From Xylanibacillus composti (GTDB lineage Bacteria; Bacillota; Bacilli; Paenibacillales; K13), in contig NZ_BOVK01000012.1 in assembly GCF_018403685.1 (NCBI RefSeq), positions 1-64,000 of the forward strand: 64,000 bases of DNA. Direction: 5' to 3'. Positions 25,321 to 33,258 of the stretch are shown here, one piece after another (positions within the stretch are counted from its first letter, which is position 1; each line of letters opens with the position of its first letter). Both the position numbers and the translations under genes were made by a program. A model generated the notes under the pieces. It had not been told where the DNA came from. It worked only from the letters and a program-made list of their open reading frames with translations, and made no database searches.

Positions 25321-27528
25321 ATGAACAAGCGGTTTTATCAACGGCATCTCGTGCGTCAGATGGATGAGTCGGATTGCGGTCCGGCCTGCCTGGCAACGAT
25401 CATGTCCATGTTCGGCATACGGGCTCCGCTTTCGCAAATCCGGGAATTGGCGTGCACGGATATGGATGGCACCAATTTGCTGGGGATGTCCAAGGCCGCT
25501 CTTCATTACGGCTTTCAAGCGAGATCGGTTCGCATATCGGCGGACGGGCTGGCTGAAGTGCCGACTCCGTGTTTGGTTCATACGCTTGCGGACAGCGGCA
25601 GGCCGCATTATCAGGTGCTGCTGCGGGTGGAAGCCGATTCCGTACTGCTTGGCGATCCGGACAAGGGTATCGTTCGGATGTCCATTCCTGAGTTCTGCAA
25701 GCGGTGGAGCGGCGTGCTGCTGCTCGTCTCGCCAACCGGCGACGTTCGCGGAGGAGCGCAAACGCCGGGAAGATTGGCAAGGCTGCTTCTGTTGTTGATA
25801 CCGCATCGGCGAACGATTTTCTACATCTTTGGTTTATCCATTCTGTACACGGTGCTCGGTATCGCAAGCGCTTTCTATTATCAATATTTGCTGGACGAGC
25901 TGGTGCCGAGCCAGCGCATGTCCTTGCTGCACGCACTCTCCATTGCGCTTGTCTCGGTCTATATCGTTCAGGTCGGGTTGAGCGCGCTTCGCACGCAATG
26001 GCTCATTCACATTGGCAGGAAGCTGGACGAGACGCTGCAGCGCAAGCTCTATCAGCATCTGCTGGAGCTGCCGGCTGCTTTTTTTGCCCGCAGGAAGGCC
26101 GGGGAGATCGTGTCCCGCTTCATGGATGCGGGGAAAGTGCGCGAGGCTCTGGCGAATGTTTCGCTGACGGTCTTTATCGATACGCTGCTTGTTTTGATAG
26201 GCGGCTGGATGCTGTTCAGGCAAAGCGCGTTTTTGTTCCTTGTCACCATCACGGTCATTCCCTTGTATGTGCTGCTGATGGGCGTCTCCCACCGCTACTT
26301 GGAGCGGGCCAATCGGCGGACGATGGAGCATTACGCTCAGCTTCAGGCTTATGTGACGGACTCTATCCGCGGGATGGAGACCTTGAAGGCTTATCATGCC
26401 GAACAGCATGCCGAGCGGGAGACGGGAGGTCGGCTCGACAGCGTCCTGCATGCGGTATGGAGGCAGGGAAGCCTGCTGAACGCACAATCCTCGATCAAGC
26501 TGCTCTTGCAATTTCTGAGCGGCGGCGTCATCCTGTGGCTTGGAGCCAGGGAGGTGCTTCGGGGCAGCATGAGCGTCGGGCAGCTGATTACGTACCAGGC
26601 GCTTCTCGTGTATTTTCTTCAGCCGATACAAAATTTGGTCAACCTGCATCCGAATCTGACAACGGCGCTCGTTGCCGGGGAGCGGATGTGGGATTTGATG
26701 GACTTGGAGAAGGAACGGACCGAGCATGCTGCTGTCGGGAACGAGACGGAAGCCATAGTTCCGCAAGACTGGAAGGGGCCGCTGTCCTTCGATCAGGTCT
26801 CATTCCGCTATGGCACGAAGGCGCTGCTGCTGCGCAGCTTCTCGCTGACGATTCGTCCGGGGGAGAGCATCGCCTTCGTCGGGGAGAGCGGCTCAGGCAA
26901 GTCGACGCTCGTCAAGCTGCTGCTCCATCTGTATCCGCCCGAGCAAGGGGAAATCCGCATCCACGGCGTCCCCATTCAGCATATCGATCCCGGCCTGCTG
27001 CGCAGCCGCATCGCATATGTATCGCAGGAGCTGTCTTTCTTCCACGGCACCGTGCTCGACAATCTGTGCTTGGGGCGCGAGATCGCGCATGAGCGAATCC
27101 GGGAGGTATGCCGCGGATGCCAGCTCGAAGAGGTCATCGAAGAGCTGCCCCGCGCTTATCATACCTGGCTTGAGGAGGGCGCCGGCAATTTGTCCTCCGG
27201 GGAGAAGCAACGCTTGGCGATCGCGCGCGCTCTGCTGCGCGACCCGGATGTGCTCATCCTGGACGAGGCAACCAGTCATCTGGACGTGCAGCTGGAGGAA
27301 GCGATTCTGGCATATATTCGCTCGAGCTGCAAAGAACAGACCATCATCCATGTAGCCCACCGGCTGCATACGATTATCTCCTGCGACCGGATTGTCGTCA
27401 TGGAGCGCGGGCAGGCAGTCGAGGAAGGCACGCATGAGCAGCTGCTTCGCCGGCAAGGCCGTTATGCGGCGATGTGGGACAAGCAGCACCCCGGCATAGG
27501 ATTGCCGAATCAATCTGCCCTGCGCTGA
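25321..27528 (+). CDS. C39-peptidase ABC exporter (bacteriocin-type PCAT) of the graspetide cluster
   Basis: A 735-residue peptidase-containing ABC transporter that cuts double-glycine leaders and exports the core peptide. The N-terminal C39 peptidase (about 1-140) has Gln13, catalytic Cys19 (QMDESDCGPAC), the His in PHYQVLL and the Asp in LGDPDKG. Six membrane segments follow (about 160-440). The ATPase domain has Walker A GESGSGKST (about residue 520), signature LSSGEKQR and Walker B VLILDEAT. I chose ATG 25321 with AGGTG upstream over GTG 25312. The precursor gene follows 85 bases later, and its Gly-Gly site fits this peptidase. Confidence 0.9.
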   Translation: MNKRFYQRHLVRQMDESDCGPACLATIMSMFGIRAPLSQIRELACTDMDGTNLLGMSKAALHYGFQARSVRISADGLAEVPTPCLVHTLADSGRPHYQVLLRVEADSVLLGDPDKGIVRMSIPEFCKRWSGVLLLVSPTGDVRGGAQTPGRLARLLLLLIPHRRTIFYIFGLSILYTVLGIASAFYYQYLLDELVPSQRMSLLHALSIALVSVYIVQVGLSALRTQWLIHIGRKLDETLQRKLYQHLLELPAAFFARRKAGEIVSRFMDAGKVREALANVSLTVFIDTLLVLIGGWMLFRQSAFLFLVTITVIPLYVLLMGVSHRYLERANRRTMEHYAQLQAYVTDSIRGMETLKAYHAEQHAERETGGRLDSVLHAVWRQGSLLNAQSSIKLLLQFLSGGVILWLGAREVLRGSMSVGQLITYQALLVYFLQPIQNLVNLHPNLTTALVAGERMWDLMDLEKERTEHAAVGNETEAIVPQDWKGPLSFDQVSFRYGTKALLLRSFSLTIRPGESIAFVGESGSGKSTLVKLLLHLYPPEQGEIRIHGVPIQHIDPGLLRSRIAYVSQELSFFHGTVLDNLCLGREIAHERIREVCRGCQLEEVIEELPRAYHTWLEEGAGNLSSGEKQRLAIARALLRDPDVLILDEATSHLDVQLEEAILAYIRSSCKEQTIIHVAHRLHTIISCDRIVVMERGQAVEEGTHEQLLRRQGRYAAMWDKQHPGIGLPNQSALR

Positions 27529-27613
27529 TCGGCGCATCCCGCGAATAATCCTTACAGGTAGTCGAGGCCTTGGGCCTTGCTATATATCATGCTGGAAAGG
27601 AGGTGAGACAATA

Positions 27614-27871
27614 ATGAAGATGCAGCTGGACGCTCAGCAAATGCAGACGCTCATGGAGAAATTCCAAGCGAATGCCAAGCATGTGGAATTGTCCGTAGAT
27701 GAAATGATTGAGACGAATGGCGGCAGCAAATGGGTAGTCACTACTATGGCCATTGGCGAGGAAGACATGGCTACGACGCTGGCCCTCGGCGAGGAAGGCG
27801 AGCCCGTCTATACGACGATGGCTGTCGGCGAGGAAGATTCCGCTACGACTATGGCCATTGGCGAGGAGTAA
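27614..27871 (+). CDS. Graspetide precursor peptide, plesiocin-like (four TTxAxGEE repeats)
   Basis: An 85-residue precursor of a ribosomally made, ester-crosslinked peptide. Residues 1-37 form a hydrophilic leader (ending MIETNGG), with predicted cleavage after Gly37 by the C39 exporter. The 48-residue core has four copies of TTxAxGEE: residues 43-50, 54-61, 67-74 and 78-85. This equals the TTxxxxEE motif of plesiocin-type (group 2) graspetides, where Thr side chains are joined to Glu side chains. Repeats 1-2 and 3-4 form two blocks separated by GEPVY. A very strong AAAGGAGGTGA precedes the ATG. If all repeats are modified, eight esters and loss of eight waters are expected. Plesiocin inhibits serine proteases, so that is a likely activity. 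Confidence 0.9.
   Translation: MKMQLDAQQMQTLMEKFQANAKHVELSVDEMIETNGGSKWVVTTMAIGEEDMATTLALGEEGEPVYTTMAVGEEDSATTMAIGEE
27743..27868 (+). repeat. Tandem core repeats in the graspetide precursor
   Basis: ACTATGGCCATTGGCGAGGA occurs twice (near 27743 and 27847), with two diverged copies between them, each coding TTxAxGEE. The near-identity of the outer copies at the DNA level points to recent repeat duplication or exchange. Confidence 0.7.
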
Positions 27872-27878
27872 GCACGAC

Positions 27879-27908
27879 GAACGGGATGGGCGCGGGCCTG
27901 TCCCGTTC
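27879..27908 (+). promoter_or_regulatory. Hairpin between precursor and synthetase genes
   Basis: GAACGGGA (27879-27886) pairs with TCCCGTTC (27901-27908), 7 bases after the precursor stop. The T-run is poor, so it may be a partial terminator or an RNA-stabilising end that keeps precursor mRNA in excess over synthetase mRNA. That is inference. Confidence 0.5.
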
Positions 27909-27955
27909 TCTGTACATACAGATCAATCAAGAATAAGAGCAAGAGAGGTGAAGAC

Positions 27956-29119
27956 ATGATGACGATTGTAGTGATGAATCCAGCCAATGATATTCATTGC
28001 CAGTATATGATCGCTCAGTTGCAGAAACGGGGGATCCCTTATGCAGAGCTGGGGTCGCCGCTGCAACATGATTACGCTCTCCTGAACGACCAGCTGCTGT
28101 ACGACGGCAAGCCGCTGCCTCCGGTGCAGGCGGTATATTTCCGCGGCGTGCTGACACACAATCCCGATCCGCTGGCGAACGCCGATGCAGGCAAGCGGCT
28201 GATCGACAACATGCAGTTCGCCGCGAGAGTGGAAGTCGTGCAAAGCTGGCTGGGCATTATGGCAGCGTCCGGGGTTGCCGTGCTGAACCAGCCGGGCAAC
28301 CGGGCGAAATATGTGCAGCTGCATACGCTCCAGCAGGCAGGCCTTCCGCTACCGGAGACCTGCATTACATCCTCCCCCGAAATCGCCCGGCAGTTCATCC
28401 GAAAGGTCGGAAAGGCTGTCTGCAAGCCGATTCGCGGCGGCAGTTACTGCCGCAAGGTGGACGCTTCTATGCAGGAGCGGCTCGACCTGATTGCAGCCGA
28501 GCCCGTCATTCTCCAGGAAGAAATTCCGGGCGAAGATGTGCGCGTCAATATGCTGGACGGCGAAGTCATCTCGGCCCACGTCATCCATACAGCTGCGGGA
28601 ACGCTTGATTACCGCACGGATCCCGATTATGGTTCCGGGATGGCCGAGTACGAGCTGATTGCGCTGCCGGAGGAGGTGGCAGCCGTGTGCAGGAAGGCGG
28701 CGAATTGCCTTGGTCTGCGCTTTACCGGCATTGATCTGCGCCGCAACGGGAACAGCTATGTGCTATTGGAGTGCAACAGCATGCCGGCATATATGGACGT
28801 GGAGCTGAAGACAGGGGCGCCGATTACCGCAGCCTTGATCGATGCGATGCTGGCAGCAAGGCCGGCCTCCCTGTCCGCAACCTCCCATTTCCGGTTCGAA
28901 TCCGCGGCAAAGCCGGCTATTCGCAGGGGAGAGACGTTCTTCCATTACGATGACGTTGTGCGCAAATGGCAGCAGCAGACGGCCAGACAGCAGCAGCGCC
29001 AGCTGCTTGCCATGAATGAAGAGCAGATCGAGCAGTGGCATCGGCAGACCGGGAAGCGCGTCTCGTTCATGGAGGTAGAAATGCAGGAAGGCCAGCCGCG
29101 GGTTGTGCGATTGTTTTGA
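27956..29119 (+). CDS. ATP-grasp graspetide synthetase (MvdD/PsnB-like ester ligase)
   Basis: A 387-residue ATP-grasp ligase that should form the Thr-Glu ester bonds in the precursor core, using ATP to phosphorylate Glu side chains. ATP-grasp marks are visible: AVCKPIRGGSYCRKV (nucleotide-binding Lys and Gly-rich loop), QEEIPGEDVRVNML, TGIDLRRNGN with the DxR motif typical of graspetide synthetases, and LECNSMPAYM (Glu and Asn metal ligands). The start follows AGAGAGGTGAAG. Its position directly after a TTxAxGEE precursor makes the call firm. There is no second ligase and no acetyltransferase, so only esters are expected. A weak hairpin near 29157-29200 may end the unit. Confidence 0.9.
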   Translation: MMTIVVMNPANDIHCQYMIAQLQKRGIPYAELGSPLQHDYALLNDQLLYDGKPLPPVQAVYFRGVLTHNPDPLANADAGKRLIDNMQFAARVEVVQSWLGIMAASGVAVLNQPGNRAKYVQLHTLQQAGLPLPETCITSSPEIARQFIRKVGKAVCKPIRGGSYCRKVDASMQERLDLIAAEPVILQEEIPGEDVRVNMLDGEVISAHVIHTAAGTLDYRTDPDYGSGMAEYELIALPEEVAAVCRKAANCLGLRFTGIDLRRNGNSYVLLECNSMPAYMDVELKTGAPITAALIDAMLAARPASLSATSHFRFESAAKPAIRRGETFFHYDDVVRKWQQQTARQQQRQLLAMNEEQIEQWHRQTGKRVSFMEVEMQEGQPRVVRLF

Positions 29120-29284
29120 ATCGTATGGGCGATCAGATGAATAAGCTTGGCATAGACAAGGAGCGGCCACGACCCACACGGGCGGGGCGGCTTCTTGTTT
29201 ATGGGGAGCCAGTGTGTTCAATCCCGCCCCGAATCTTTCTGGCAGGGGTGAAAAACTTAAATTTCCTAAGAGAAACACTTAATT

Positions 29285-29319
29285 TTTGAAGCGCTTTCAA
29301 CTTGGGATTTTAGTATAAT
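29285..29319 (+). promoter_or_regulatory. cre site overlapping the xylanase promoter
   Basis: TTTGAAGCGCTTTCAA (29285-29300) matches the cre consensus WWTGAARCGYTTWCWN in full. TATAAT (29314-29319) follows, so CcpA bound here would sit on the -35 region and block transcription when glucose is present. The -35 itself is not clear. Confidence 0.8.
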
Positions 29320-29325
29320 AGAGGA

Positions 29326-29442
29326 AGGCTTGTCCACTTCTGGATTCTGATTGGGCAGGAGAGGGAGGAGATATCCGGGTGGAAAAAGCAAGCCTAGTTC
29401 AACGGAGAAAAGGGGATGATCGCGACGCGAAATCAGAACTAG
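29326..29442 (+). promoter_or_regulatory. Structured 5' leader of the xylanase mRNA
   Basis: AGGCTTG+TCCAC (29326-29337) pairs with GTGGA and CAAGCCT (29379-29395). CTAGTTC (29394-29400) pairs with GAACTAG (29436-29442). The two stems share bases at 29394-29395, so they may compete. No known riboswitch is recognised. Confidence 0.45.
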
Positions 29443-29522
29443 TAGGATTTTGTTAGTGCCTCGCTTAGTCAGACACAAACAACTCGTACTAGACAGCATG
29501 ATGCTATTTTTAAGGAGGGGTA

Positions 29523-31244
29523 ATGGTGTTTAAATCAAAGTGGATCAAGCTTGTCGCTACGGCGTCGCTGGTCGGCTCCTTGTTCACGTCGGCGCTGCTG
29601 CCGAGCGCGGAGGCTGGACTGGCTGACGGCCATGGCAAATTTCTGGGGAACGTTATTGGCAATAGCGGCATTCCCTCGCATTTCGCTGAGTATTGGAATC
29701 AAGTTACGCCGGAAAACGCGACGAAGTGGGGATCGGTCGAGTCCTCGCGTGACAATTACAACTGGAGCGGCGCAGATCAAGCCTACAACTATGCCAAGAG
29801 CCAGGGCTTCCCATTCCGCTTTCATACGCTCGTATGGGGCAGTCAGGAGCCCGGCTGGGTATCGGGACTTTCTGCGGCGGAGCAGCGGGCGGAAGTGGAG
29901 GAGTGGATTCGGGATGCAGGGCAGCGCTACATTGATGCGGAGTACGTAGACGTTGTCAACGAGCCTTTGCACGCGCCGCCGAGCTATAAGAATGCCATTG
30001 GCGGCGATGGCGCGACAGGCTGGGACTGGGTAATTTGGTCCTTCGAGCAGGCGCGGCAAGCCTTCCCGAATTCCGAGCTTCATATTAATGACTACGGCAT
30101 CATCGGCGATCCGAGCAAAGCCGATCAATACGTGCAGCTTATTAATCTGTTGAAAAGCCGGGGGCTGGTTGACGGCATCGGCATTCAGGCGCATCATTTC
30201 AACATGGATTATGTGTCTGTCAGCACCATGAATCAGGTGCTGAGCAAATTGACGGCAACCGGCCTGCCGATTTACGTTACGGAGCTGGACATGACGGGGG
30301 ATGACAATACCCAGCTGCAGCGCTATCAGGAGAAGTTCCCGGTGTTGTGGGAGCATCCGAATGTGGCGGGCATCACCTTGTGGGGATACATTGTCGGAGA
30401 AACCTGGAGAGAGGGCACCGGCTTGATTACAAGCTCGGGGCAGGAACGTCCTGCTTTGCAGTGGTTGAGGCAATATTTCAATGACAATGGCGGCAGTCCG
30501 GGAGTGCCGGCTGCCCCAACCGGCCTGACGGCAACTGCGGGCGATGGACAAGTGTCCTTAAGCTGGAATCCGTCTAGCGGCGCCACGAGCTATACCGTCA
30601 AGCGCTCGGTCTTCAACGGCGGACCGTACGCCATTATGGGCACGATAAGCGGCACAAGCTTTACGGATAACAATGCGACGAATGGGATTACTTTCTATTA
30701 TGTAGTCAGTGCCGAGAACAGCGCAGGATCGAGCGCCAACTCATCGCAAGTGAGCGCAACGCCTCAAGACGGAGGCGGCGGTCCGATTCCGACCGGCAAT
30801 CTCGTCGTCCAATATCGTGCTGCGGATACGAACGCAACCGATAATCAGATTAAGCCGCACTTCAACATCAAAAATAACGGAAGCAGTCCGGTGGATCTAA
30901 GCTCGCTCAAAATCCGCTACTACTTCACGAAGGACGGCAATCAGAACGTGAACGCCTGGATCGATTGGGCACAGGTGGGCGGAAGCAATATTACGGCCAC
31001 CTTCCACAGCACATCCGGCACGAATGCGGACACCTATGTAGAGCTTAGCTTCTCATCCGGCGCGGGCTCTATCCAGCCGGGCGGTCAGAGCGGCGATATT
31101 CAGCTTCGCATGTCCAAGACGGACTGGTCCAATTTCAACGAATCCAATGACTATTCCTACGATCCTGCCAAAACTTCCTTCACGGATTGGGATCGGGTAA
31201 CGCTTTACCAGAACGGCGTCCTTGTATGGGGAACAGCCCCGTAA
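29523..31244 (+). CDS. Secreted GH10 endo-beta-1,4-xylanase with FN3 and CBM3
   Basis: A 573-residue extracellular xylanase. The signal peptide spans residues 1-31 (PSAEA-G). The GH10 barrel (about 33-322) has acid/base Glu147 in DVVNEPLH and nucleophile Glu254 in YVTELDMTG, with HTLVWGSQ and ITLWGY typical of the family. A fibronectin III module (about 333-415) and a short Gly-rich linker lead to a CBM3 (about 428-573) whose sequence is close to that of the GH5 enzyme at 22716-24890. AAGGAGGGG precedes the ATG at 29523; GTG 29526 is also possible. A perfect cre and a long structured leader lie upstream, and a terminator follows at 31265-31299. Confidence 0.93.
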   Translation: MVFKSKWIKLVATASLVGSLFTSALLPSAEAGLADGHGKFLGNVIGNSGIPSHFAEYWNQVTPENATKWGSVESSRDNYNWSGADQAYNYAKSQGFPFRFHTLVWGSQEPGWVSGLSAAEQRAEVEEWIRDAGQRYIDAEYVDVVNEPLHAPPSYKNAIGGDGATGWDWVIWSFEQARQAFPNSELHINDYGIIGDPSKADQYVQLINLLKSRGLVDGIGIQAHHFNMDYVSVSTMNQVLSKLTATGLPIYVTELDMTGDDNTQLQRYQEKFPVLWEHPNVAGITLWGYIVGETWREGTGLITSSGQERPALQWLRQYFNDNGGSPGVPAAPTGLTATAGDGQVSLSWNPSSGATSYTVKRSVFNGGPYAIMGTISGTSFTDNNATNGITFYYVVSAENSAGSSANSSQVSATPQDGGGGPIPTGNLVVQYRAADTNATDNQIKPHFNIKNNGSSPVDLSSLKIRYYFTKDGNQNVNAWIDWAQVGGSNITATFHSTSGTNADTYVELSFSSGAGSIQPGGQSGDIQLRMSKTDWSNFNESNDYSYDPAKTSFTDWDRVTLYQNGVLVWGTAP

Positions 31245-31264
31245 GGCATCTCTATACAAGAGAA

Positions 31265-31299
31265 AGTCGGCTGCTTGGCAGCCGGCTTTTCTTTTTTTC
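31265..31299 (+). terminator. Rho-independent terminator of the xylanase gene
   Basis: AGTCGGCTGC pairs with GCAGCCGGCT around TTG (one G-U pair), followed by TTTTCTTTTTTTC. It lies about 20 bases after the stop. Confidence 0.85.
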
Positions 31300-31540
31300 C
31301 TATCGAATGCCGACAACCAAAATTTGCGCGATTCAATTGATATAAATTTCAGAAAAAAAATACACATCCCAATATTCCGATTATGATACAGTAGAGGTGT
31401 CTGGCATTCTACATTTTTTGGCATCTATTGCGTCTGATCGACTTTATTCGTAGAAGGGAGGACAGCTTGCTGGTTCCTCAGTTGGATGGCAGCGTTTGCA
31501 ATGGAATTGTTCTATCAATAATAGGAGGAGGAATTCATGT

Positions 31541-33220
31541 ATGGCAATTCGTAAAGTTTCAGAAATGCCCGTTTTGGACCAGCAATACAAGGCAGATTTA
31601 AAAGTAATCATCGACAAGGCGCAGCGCAGCGCCGATGGTGCGCTTGCGCTGAACATGGCCAATGATGAGGATTATCGCTTGGTCAAAAGCCACTATGATT
31701 TTCTTGGCATTACTCCGCAACGGTATCCTCAATTAAGCCTGCAGCTTCAGATGGCCCGCGAGGCAGGCGTAAGAGGCAAGGATTTGGCGGTGAAGTATGA
31801 TCAGGGGACCGACGGATTCACTGATGCGAACCTGATCAACAATTTGGCCATCGACCTGATGGGAAGGGCAGTGGCACAAGGACTGTCCACTTATATCGGC
31901 GGCGCTTATTCTGTGATTTTGACGCTGCAGCTTTTCGATAAAGACAACCAGGACTTGCTGGCTTCGGAGAACATCCATGTAATGGGCGAGGGCGAATTTA
32001 CGCCGATTCAGGCGAAGAGCGACAAGGGAGCGCCGGAGCGCATGCAGGCCGCTCTGTTTGTGGCCTACACGAAGACAGTCAATTCTCCTACAGAGCACCT
32101 TGTGGTTACCCGGGAAATCGACAAAGGACCGGTCGCAGACCCTGAGATTACCCAGCCGGTTCCCAAAGACCCGAATGCCAAGGTGATCACGATCGGCTTG
32201 AGCCGCGGCGTCGGCAATCGGGACAATGTCGACTACTGGTTCAATCAGCAGCTATGGGACGACAAGACCGTCATGGTCCCGCTTGCAGGCAAAGTCACCT
32301 TCCAGAGTCCGATTATCCAGCCGCTTGTGCCGAAGCAGAACATTTACATCAACCTCGCTGTGGCGATGGCAACAGGCGGTTTGAAGGTAGATCCGGAGGA
32401 CGTTGAGAACCAAGTATACCCCTATTTCACCGTAGACCCGAGCGATCCCTGCACCCTCCTGTTCAACAAACCCGCTCCCACTGATCCCAAAAGCACTGAC
32501 AACGGCAATCCGATTGTGTTCGGCAAGGCGCCCTGGAGCACGGATACGATCGTCTATTTCTACTGCAATATTTCCATAAAAACACAGAACAGCGGAACTT
32601 TCTTCGTCAACGCCAACATTCAGAGCAGTGATTTCCCGGATTGGGACCCGCTGGATGGAACGTTGTATATCAGGCCGTTCAATTTCACTTGGCATTGTCT
32701 GGCGAAGGGTTCTCGCATTACGCTGGCAGACGGGCGCGAGGCTGCAATTGAGGAGCTGTCCGGCGGGGAAGAGGTGCTGGTGAGCGCGAACGGCGACAAG
32801 CTGGCAGTCGGCGCTACATACGTCGGCAAGCATGACGGGCCGGCATACAAGCTTGTAACCGAGAACGGCGAAGAACTCACATTGTCCGATTGCCATGTCG
32901 TCGGCACACCGGACGGGTTCAAGCTGGCCATGGAGCTCAAGGCCGGCGATCAGGTCATGACGAGAGAAGGAGCGGCGAGGCTAGCTTCCGTAGAAGAGGT
33001 CGACTACGACGGGTATATGATCAATCTGGAATTGGCCGCTCCTGAAGAGTACGGAGATACGACAATGTTTGCCAACGGCATATGGGTGGGGGACAAGGCG
33101 ATGCAGTCCCGCTATTTCCGCACGCACTACCGTTCCCATGAGCTGGTTCTCCACCGGCTGCCGCAGGATTTCCACAAGGACTTCGAAAGCTTGCTGGAGG
33201 ACATTGCGGCAGCCCGTTAA
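31541..33220 (+). CDS. Hint-domain protein, first gene of the giant operon
   Basis: A 559-residue protein without signal peptide. Residues about 1-385 form a hydrophilic domain I do not recognise. Residues 386-535 form a Hint (Hedgehog/intein) module: it begins at Cys386 in WHCLAKGSRITLADG, continues EELSGGEEVLV and has the conserved His in LSDCHVVGT. The module ends MFANGIWVGDKAM. An intein-type terminal His-Asn followed by Cys/Ser/Thr is missing, so splicing is not expected, but N-S acyl shift and cleavage or transfer at Cys386 remain possible. About 48 residues follow. The start ATG 31541 has AGGAGGAG 10 bases upstream. The next gene begins 38 bases later. Confidence 0.75.
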   Translation: MAIRKVSEMPVLDQQYKADLKVIIDKAQRSADGALALNMANDEDYRLVKSHYDFLGITPQRYPQLSLQLQMAREAGVRGKDLAVKYDQGTDGFTDANLINNLAIDLMGRAVAQGLSTYIGGAYSVILTLQLFDKDNQDLLASENIHVMGEGEFTPIQAKSDKGAPERMQAALFVAYTKTVNSPTEHLVVTREIDKGPVADPEITQPVPKDPNAKVITIGLSRGVGNRDNVDYWFNQQLWDDKTVMVPLAGKVTFQSPIIQPLVPKQNIYINLAVAMATGGLKVDPEDVENQVYPYFTVDPSDPCTLLFNKPAPTDPKSTDNGNPIVFGKAPWSTDTIVYFYCNISIKTQNSGTFFVNANIQSSDFPDWDPLDGTLYIRPFNFTWHCLAKGSRITLADGREAAIEELSGGEEVLVSANGDKLAVGATYVGKHDGPAYKLVTENGEELTLSDCHVVGTPDGFKLAMELKAGDQVMTREGAARLASVEEVDYDGYMINLELAAPEEYGDTTMFANGIWVGDKAMQSRYFRTHYRSHELVLHRLPQDFHKDFESLLEDIAAAR

Positions 33221-33258
33221 GCAGAGCGCAATTCATGGAAGAAAGCAGAGGTGTGAGG

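Larger units (their letters stand above)
29120..29522. other. Intergenic region holding the xylanase promoter and a long leader
   Basis: Contains a weak GC-rich hairpin (about 29157-29200, possible terminator of the graspetide genes), a cre site (29285-29300), a -10-like TATAAT (29314-29319), and a leader of about 200 bases with two phased stems (see separate entries). No gene is supported here. Confidence 0.6.

Noticed and set aside
32696-33090. Intein that splices out of the first giant-operon protein
   Set aside because: No terminal His-Asn and no Cys/Ser/Thr +1 residue after the module, and no homing endonuclease domain.
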